DNA of 49,265 nucleotides from Guyanagaster necrorhizus. Its lineage: Eukaryota > Basidiomycota > Agaricomycetes > Agaricales > Physalacriaceae. The position numbers and the translations under genes were made by a program. How positions within the stretch are numbered: position 1 is the first letter of the stretch; each line of letters opens with the position of its first letter. Where the stretch lies: positions 77,425-126,689 of the forward strand of contig NW_025064951.1 in the NCBI RefSeq assembly GCF_019112545.1, read 5' to 3'. Under the pieces are notes generated by a model, which did no database searches, was not told the DNA's origin, and worked only from the letters and a program-made list of their open reading frames with translations. Shown piece by piece: positions 42,856 to 49,265 of this stretch.

Positions 42856-43407
42856 ATGGAATTCTCCACGTCTAAATCTCTCGGATCTCCTTCAGTCTCC
42901 CTCCTACCGAGGGGACTCCCTGCAGACACACCCGTCTCCATCCGCTCATGTCGCTGCGGCCTCAATTACCCAAACGGTTGCGAATGGCACATCTTTCACC
43001 CTGGAGGAAAGGTTCTCGTTATCCACCACAAAAAATCTTCCGAGGAACCTGCAGAGGCTCAACGCTCTCCTCCTAATTCGCCCTCCAATCTCACCTCGGT
43101 CTCGTTAACTGAGGGCCAGCTCAACTCTTTCGGGTTTGGTTACCACAAGGATGCTACGTTCACCCTCACGCAAAACTTGTCAAAGCAGACGGACTTGGAT
43201 CCATGGGTACAGGTATTAAAAGACGGAAGAAACCAATGCTTGGGTTGTGATGTCGATATAGATCCAAGGTATTGGACCGAGCATCGGGAAGTCTGTCGTG
43301 GCATCGAAATGAGAGTCGTCGATGTCATAGCGGACGCTTGGGAAAAGGAAGCGAAGAACGGGTCCTTTGCGTCTCGTGCCCTCGGGATTTTCTCTCTACT
43401 CGTGTAA
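42856..43407 (+). CDS. Hypothetical 183-aa Cys-containing protein, single exon
   Basis: A clean intronless frame begins MEFSTSKSLGSPSVSLLPRG. Two cysteine groups suggest metal binding: Cys32, Cys34 and Cys42 (SCRCGLNYPNGCEWH), and Cys128, Cys131, His143 and Cys147 (CLGCDVDIDPRYWTEHREVC, a CX2CX11HX3C pattern). The middle part is Ser/Pro/Glu-rich and probably flexible, and the C-terminus (MRVVDVIADAWEKEA) is likely helical. No named family is recognised. It has its own TATA box and lies divergent to the 158-aa gene. Confidence 0.65.
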   Translation: MEFSTSKSLGSPSVSLLPRGLPADTPVSIRSCRCGLNYPNGCEWHIFHPGGKVLVIHHKKSSEEPAEAQRSPPNSPSNLTSVSLTEGQLNSFGFGYHKDATFTLTQNLSKQTDLDPWVQVLKDGRNQCLGCDVDIDPRYWTEHREVCRGIEMRVVDVIADAWEKEAKNGSFASRALGIFSLLV

Positions 43408-44474
43408 CTTTGTGAATTTCGGTTCCAGTATAATTCGTACCGAGATTATATTCTATCTGCGAAACGTTCATCGAAGGCCGTATTGGGGATCAACCGTCCC
43501 TACTAGTGTGTGAGAAAATATACAAACAAGGGCGAGGCATTCACCTACTGTCAACATACGGAGATGTTCCGACGTTACAAATCGAAGCAGGGGTATACAA
43601 CACACTGATCCTCTAGAATCGGATATCGACACGAGAGAAAAACGATCAGCACAAGTATGTGCACAACGTAAGTGCATAACCCAAATGTCCTCCAAGGACT
43701 GGCCTCCGATGGAGATTAAGGATAGGTCTTCAAGCTGTGGCAGAGAATAAGTGCTTTATTTTGGCCCAAGATTGGAGGAAAGCGGCATCTTGCGATCATC
43801 AGCAATTAGAGTCCGAGTAAAGCCTAGCGGCATAAAGAAGACGCTGTAAACGATCATGCCATTCATAGCGCCAACATATTCATGAAACAAAATTGCGAAA
43901 CAAATCATCCTGCGACACTCTTTGCTGCAGGAAAAGGTCAAGAGCTTAGGGTTTAGAAAACCGGCATATGAAAGAAAACTGAAAAAATTGCCAGATCCAT
44001 TCCTCGGCCTGAACAGCGGGCCCGGGACCAACCACACGTTGGCTTTTCATCCATCATCCATACTTATCTCTCTAATTCTTTCCTCGATAACCTCTTATTA
44101 CATGATTATGAAGAAGTGAGATTTAGTGAGTTCACATATCTAATCTAGCCCATCGATATGAACATAATGGACTACATAGAGCTGCATGGTAAAGCGCTGG
44201 GGGTAATGGGTAACCATTTTTTGGTGTATTCCAATCTTCCCCAGAATAATGCTATGTCCAACCTCTCATTTTGAGGATACATTGTGGCGAAACGTGACTG
44301 GTCGAGAACGTCCGGAAATTAAACTTTCTGGCCACTTTAGACAATTGTAAATCATTGCACAGATGTACTTCATGCCGGGGCTGATTACTTTCGTAAGAAT
44401 TTATCCTCTAAATCTGTCGAATCTTCCATTTGATGCTGTTCTAATTACGTATTTGGGACTCTACCAACCACGGC
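43408..44474. other. Interval without a supported gene
   Basis: Short ORFs only. A minus-strand stretch at 44037-43756 has some hydrophobic character but begins with GTG and shows no family signature. Confidence 0.4.
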
Positions 44475-44900
44475 ATGTCATCTCTTCCCCAAGAGCTTGT
44501 ATATAGGTTCATCGACGAAGCAAGCGACGATATATTTGATCGCAGCTCCTCAGACCTACTCACTAGTGTCTTGTGAAGTTTTTCCCTGCACACGTATCTA
44601 CCTATTTCAAACTGTAGATGTCAGTACCATTGTCGACTGCCAGAAATTTTACCATCTATGTGTCTCTTCCTCATACCTTGTTAATTAGGTCAAGGAACTA
44701 GCAATCTGCACTCGCTACAGCGGTAAATGCATTCGTTCTGGATCACTTATTTTTCTCTGCCTTGATTCTCATGCTTCTCGTGGCCCGTTGACACGTTGGA
44801 ACGATTGATAATTGTCAAGTATGACTGGAGAAATCCAAGCGACTCATTAACGGAGGCGCTCTTCTTGCACTCCTTCTGTTCCGAAATCCTCGCATTGAAC
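44475..44900 (+). pseudogene. F-box protein pseudogene 2
   Basis: An ATG at 44475 starts MSSLPQELVYRFIDEASDDI, an F-box core, and reaches SSSDLLTSVL before a TGA. In another frame it continues LVSCEVFPCTRIYLFQTVDV, then STIVDCQKFYHLCVSSSYLV, a stop, and VKELAI. That order (F-box, CSLVSR-like segment, RxxLF, region before repeats) is typical of Agaricomycete F-box proteins. The frame shift near 44568 and a stop near 44686 make it a remnant, and no repeat region is left. Confidence 0.55.
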
Positions 44901-45465
44901 ATTTTCCCCAATACCAACGATATCTACGCAGCATTGAAATGGATCAAAAGAATTACAGCCGTGAATTAAGGGGATCACAGGTGCATCTCAACCCCCTGCT
45001 CCGAGTCCGCCCATGAATCCACCATCAGGACTCAGATGTATTCCTTCTCGGTCAATGGTCTGCAGAGTCTCTCGGTCTCTATCTAACATCAGTCTATATC
45101 TGATTTCGAAAGCGTTTTTGTACCTTTCACTTCGGTCCCTAAGGCATCTCAATACTGTGTATGATGGATTGAACATCGGTGAGTCAAACTTTCTCCTCAC
45201 GTTCATCAATCCGAAAATAACTAATTGGTAGTGGGGTCACATTCTTAACATAAGTCATTCCAACCTAGTCATCGCAGAAAGAAAATAGATTCAAGCCCCC
45301 CAACAACCTGTCGACGCAAACATTAATAAATTACAGAGGCTGACTGTTCCCTTTCGCCTTAATCCCATTGCTACGACTCTTTGGATACCAACTGTATGCA
45401 TCTTCACATATTCAGTCCTCAGTCCTCACTCAGGCCTAAGTACTGCCGGACGGCATAACTGGAAA

Positions 45466-46112
45466 GTGGACGATCGTTCATTTTCAACTCTTACTACGTT
45501 CAACAACCGACCTAAGCAGTTCTGTGGGAGGCATCACCGTCTTCCAGCTCTTTCCAATGTTCATTATTGTCTTCATTCATTTTCAGCGCCAACGGCGAGC
45601 AGCTACATCCATGCCGGCCACCACAACATCCATTCTTGCATATACATTGTGCACAAAAAACATCCCGCTCACCGCCTTTATCCTCGTCACTCCAGTTTTG
45701 CTATATACAAGACTATTTTGTCGTTACGCCATAGGCAAGCTCGCTCTCCGTGGACACTGAAACTGGGACTCACTCTGGACGTCGAGTTGGACGTATGTCA
45801 CCACCTTTACTCTGGAAGTCACACTTAATGATCCTCCCTACTGACAACTAGAGTTAGACAAAAAACCGGGTGAAAAGATCAAGCCAGAAGCAGGCGACAG
45901 AATCCGATCCCTACATCGATGTCTCATAACTTCTGTCGGCTCTGCCGCGTCCATCTTTCTTCCTCTAAATATCGAATATGATTCAACCAAGGACTCTGAA
46001 CTCTCTACAGTACACGACACTGAGAAGGATATCGTAAACCTTGTGCGACCTTCGCCAAATGCCCGTCAAGTTTGCTCTTATATGGTTCGAACCTGGCTTG
46101 GATGTGGGGAAG
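45466..46112 (+). pseudogene. Exon-like ORFs of an unidentified gene, probably broken
   Basis: A strong donor GTATGT at about 45794 and an acceptor AACTAG at about 45850 flank a 56-bp gap. Downstream a frame reads KKPGEKIKPEAGDRIRSL, CLITSVGSAASIFLPLNIEY and TEKDIVNLVRPSPNARQVCS before a TGA at 46110-46112. Upstream frames are open (including a hydrophobic one with KNIPLTAFILVTPVLLYTRL), but none joins cleanly across the intron. The family is unknown, and it could be a decayed membrane-protein gene. Confidence 0.3.
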
Positions 46113-46849
46113 TATGAAAAAGGATAGCATTTTCCAGACAGCGCTAATACGGCGTATGCTGTGACCTCCGAGCTTCTCCCTTTACCACCACCGTCCTTCA
46201 GTTCTATTCTTTGACGTGTTTTTCTTTATTCACCCTTGAGTGACCATGTTGCCTTGGGACTTTGCCTGTGGTAGCAGTATTCCTTCGCCGCATGGAGGAG
46301 AGACGGATAATCTTCATCGGAATTGGTGCAGTAATTTTGAGGCAGTGGCGACTTGCACTATAGGATGGCCCTAGCATACCACAATCTCGCTGAAGAATGT
46401 TACCCTCAAGACTGGACTATTACTAATGGATGCCAAGAAGGATGAGCTAGTACTAGTGACCGCTGGAATAATTGGACGAGAAAGGTGTGTGCTTCTTCTG
46501 TTGGGTTGTTTGATTGTTCTGAGGTTCTTGCTCTGGCAAAAAAGGTCCTTTTGGATAAAATCCCGAAGATTTCTACCGCCATCATTGTCGATGCGTCTTC
46601 CTCGACTCGGCCTTCAATTAGGGCATAACAGTGAAGCGCAAGAATGTGATGGCACTGCCTATTTCGTTGAATGAATAATCGCCATGTGATATGGACGCGA
46701 AAGGTGCGCTCCCCCAGGGCTGGTGATAGCATCGTAAGCGTCTCTCTGTAAGCGTCTTCCTTGCTTTAATTAACTCGTTTCTTCAGTTATGGTCTAAAAG
46801 GATTGGTTAACAACGATGATCGAATCTCGGACGCAGCTTAGCGAGCAAC
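46113..46849. other. Interval without a supported gene
   Basis: Overlapping short ORFs lie on both strands around 46406-46732. No domain is recognised. Confidence 0.4.
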
Positions 46850-48320
46850 TGGGACCTTTGAACACCTCTCTGTCTCGATTTGGAGGACGGGAACATAATA
46901 TCGAGCACATACAACTGCCAGAGGAACAATCCCTCTCACGGCATGTCCGATTCCAAGCTCATCAGTTGGTTGTTGAAGTGACCAACCCTTTGGCTCACTT
47001 TGAAGCCAGGAGGATGATATCCATTCAGGTGTTGTTGGAATCTGTGAGAGAATTTGAGCAATCCAGCAATCCAGCATGCTAAGGAAAGAATCTGAGGGAA
47101 ATTGAAGGAATTAGGTAGAAATTGCTAGACAAGGTGTAGTCTAGTATAAATATGAGAAGTCAATGGGGAAACTCCTCATGAGTTTGTAGCCCAAAGACTG
47201 AAGGTCTTACAAGCATGTACTCTGGATGAAGTCCAAATCTCAACAGGTGTACCTCATGCTCTCTTGGCCAGCTCTTTGGAATGAACCAGATAATTGTTGA
47301 CAGGAGGAATCTGGCATTCCTTTCCAAGGATAGATCACTGATTACAGAAGTCACCACTGATGTTATGGAGAGCAAACATCACTTTCGATGGGAGTACTGT
47401 CTGATACTGCTTGTGGTCTGCATAGTTGAAGATTTGATGGGCGGATAGTGCCGTCCGGAGAATGGTAGTTGTGATTTGGGTAGGAAGATGAGTCACTTCA
47501 GGAAACATCACATGTATTCATCAGTCAGGCTATCTTTGATTCATACACTGTTTCTTGTTCAGGATCTGAGTGATCTTGCATTTCGGCACGTACATGGACA
47601 TCGCTCTCCTCGCAAGAACCACACATGATTTAATTGAACCCAAAGCAGATCCCCAACTGTGCATGTTCATGTCTGATATCAGTTTTGCAGTAGCATGTAG
47701 GAATAGTACAATACCTGAGGCCTCAGTCCTGAATGTTCAATAACATCTCCACCAAAAAATCCAAAGGAGTTCGAGACAGGACAAAGAACCGTCTGGGAAT
47801 TGAATCCATGGCAAGAAAGCTCACAAGCTATTACACCATATTGATCCATGGAGAATGGAAATACAAGGCTTACAGTATCTATCATCTATCATTGGGTCCT
47901 AAGCACACTTACCCTCACTGTTGGCATCTAAAATATGATGTGAGTAGGAGTTGGACCACCACTTCATTGACTTCTATCAATAATCACAGAAGATTACATT
48001 CATCATTCCCAGATCAAGGATGTGTGCCTTTCAACAAGAGCACTAGAATAAAAAGTCCCCAATCATTCAGTTAAAGAAAATGAGGATGTTCTTGTGTGGG
48101 CTACACACCTACCTTTTCCACAGGAACAAGATCTCATATATTAATGGAAGGTCGTACAATCCCTGCCTCAGAATATGCTTGCTCGAACTATTGGAGTACC
48201 AATGCTACTGCCACTACAATAATTGTTAATTATAGAGGAAGTCCCAGCGAAATAAAGTCCTATTTGCTCCATTTCTCTAGGCTGTCCAGAGCAGTTTCCG
48301 TAGCAGTATACAATGCCTAG
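46850..48320. repeat. CpG-poor, repeat-like stretch
   Basis: CpG content drops as in the left-hand transposon block. A TATA-like GTATAAATATG occurs near 47140. A plus-strand open stretch at 47733-48074 (113 codons, beginning MFNNISTKKSKGV) shows no recognised domain. Composition suggests decayed mobile DNA. No LTR pair or inverted ends were found by eye. Confidence 0.45.
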
Positions 48321-48820
48321 GAAACATGATAGCAGTCGGCCAGCACGGTTAAATCAGAACGAAGATATTGGTGTCTCTCGAAGCCTAGTCTAGAGATTGA
48401 GTAGATGTTAGTCAGAATGAATAGTTTCTCAATCGAAGACGGAATACCCTGTGTTAATACCTCCGCCTTATTGAGCATGCGGTGTTGACGACTCGGAGAT
48501 GATAAGAAAATGTCTTGGATCAAAGATACATGATAAAAAACCAAAGATACTGTCCTTCTGCAGCTTAGGATCTTTAGATTACTATAAGCACCGTAAGTCC
48601 TGATTAGCTCTGAGCTCGTTAGAAGAGAAATAGAGAGAAGTTGAACAGAACATGCCTGGACTGCATGAGGAACACTGAGAAGCGCGCCGAAGCCTAAGAA
48701 GTGTGAGGTGCCTTACATAGGTATCAGCGTAAGTAGCGAATGAAGATAGTTAGCAGATAAACAAAATATGGTTGAAGCACGGATCCGGCCACGGCACCCG
48801 GCCTTACCCGGTCCGCACAA
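48321..48820. other. Interval left of the terminal LTR, nothing assigned
   Basis: Composition is intermediate. No gene or repeat could be supported. Confidence 0.4.
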
Positions 48821-49075
48821 TGTCAGGTGATAGACGCGTCGGATGAGGCTTTGTGACGTTAGCGATGATAGTCAGTAGCGGCACACAAGGACGAATCAAG
48901 GACCGGGTTGAAGACACCTCGATTCGGGGGGGAAAAGGTAAGAAAGACTGGCGTAATTCTAGGCACGACCAAGTATTTATACGTAGATAAGAGTGGAGTG
49001 CATAGATAAGCATAGTTCAAATAAAGTCCGGGTTTATGTTACGAAAAAGGAAGTAGAACGGGCCTGTCCGTTACA
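48821..49075 (-). repeat. 3' LTR of a gypsy-type element extending past the right edge
   Basis: On the minus strand it starts TGTAACGGAC right after a purine-rich tract (GGAGGGCG) and can end at CCTGACA (plus 48821), giving 255 bp. It contains TATAAATA (48981-48974). It is rich in CpG, unlike the left-hand elements. The outer end is inferred from the TGT...ACA rule only. Confidence 0.6.
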
Positions 49076-49135
49076 TACGCCCTCCGATGCCTTGTGATCA
49101 AGGCATCCCTTCTAATAACAGCCACGTCGACACCT

Positions 49136-49265
49136 TCAAGCAACATCCCTATAGTTCAACAAGCTGTCGTCCTCTGGATTATCAACATCCATGTCCTGCC
49201 CAACCTCCTTCTGATCCTTGCCCTGGCTGCCGGTCTTCTTCTGGAACTTCAAGCCCGCAAGACCA
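49136..49265 (-). CDS. C-terminal end of a retrotransposon polyprotein (partial)
   Basis: The minus-strand frame is open from the window edge to TGA at 49138-49136 and contains LKFQKKTGSQGKDQKEVGQD and MDVDNPEDDSLLNYRDVA. Its position 60 bases before an LTR and polypurine tract indicates the Pol C-terminus. No stop interrupts the visible 42 codons, in contrast to the other elements. Confidence 0.55.
   Translation of the reverse strand, partial: GLAGLKFQKKTGSQGKDQKEVGQDMDVDNPEDDSLLNYRDVA

Noticed and set aside
46081..46100. GGTTCGAACC as a tRNA B-box
   Set aside because: There is no A-box or cloverleaf around it; the motif is just a palindrome.
1..49265. CRISPR arrays, prokaryotic operons or Shine-Dalgarno sites
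   Set aside because: Introns, LTR elements and eukaryotic gene families show this is nuclear DNA; no array-like repeats were seen.

Overview
The window looks like a filamentous basidiomycete (Agaricomycetes-type) nuclear chromosome. The evidence is very short introns (about 47-85 nt), small compact genes, a fungal caspase-like family member, F-box remnants, a secreted intradiol dioxygenase, a membrane-anchored P450 and chromodomain-bearing Ty3/gypsy elements. It divides sharply into a transposon block (1-22990), a host gene region (about 22991-46700) and a second transposon-derived zone (about 46800-49265).

Transposon block. Gypsy-1 (plus strand, up to 6310) and gypsy-2 (minus strand, 7394-15857) are decayed Ty3/gypsy chromoviruses with Gag, protease, RT, RNase H, integrase and a C-terminal chromodomain. 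A third gypsy (gypsy-3, minus) survives only as leader plus 5' LTR (17734-18354, continued at 22911-22990). That LTR is split by a nearly complete Ty1/copia element (18355-22905) with 208-bp LTRs and an intact GTATT target-site duplication. A further repeat, R1, occurs at 1-592 and 17076-17733. The block is depleted of CpG. Most lesions are C-to-T or G-to-A changes at former CpGs, and they destroy catalytic Asp codons of protease and RT in parallel. All three gypsy LTRs carry a TATA box followed about 26-30 nt later by a 13-14 nt motif. In gypsy-2 and gypsy-3, where the site is visible, the sequence next to the LTR is its reverse complement. This is the self-priming layout known from Tf1/sushi-type elements.

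Host region. Genes, in order: a 443-aa disordered protein (minus, 2 exons); a possible 84-aa membrane peptide (minus); a 905-aa low-complexity protein with coiled coil and C-terminal zinc finger (plus, 5 exons); an F-box pseudogene (minus); a caspase-like pseudogene (minus) visible only in a frame that does not open with a start codon; a complete secreted intradiol ring-cleavage dioxygenase (minus, 6 exons, 360 aa); a cytochrome P450 pseudogene with at least four frame breaks (minus); a possible 227-aa ORF (minus); and a divergent pair of small genes, 158 aa (minus) and 183 aa (plus), each with a TATA box. A second F-box remnant (plus) and an unassigned exon-like ORF follow.

Right end. A CpG-poor, repeat-like stretch (about 46850-48320) has no resolved coding content. 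A CpG-rich, apparently young gypsy-type LTR (48821-49075) is preceded in its own orientation by the last 42 codons of a polyprotein that continues past the window edge.

The dioxygenase (secreted, aromatic ring cleavage) and the neighbouring P450 remnant could once have served aromatic-compound metabolism, but the P450 is dead. No CRISPR arrays, rRNA genes or convincing intact tRNA genes were seen.
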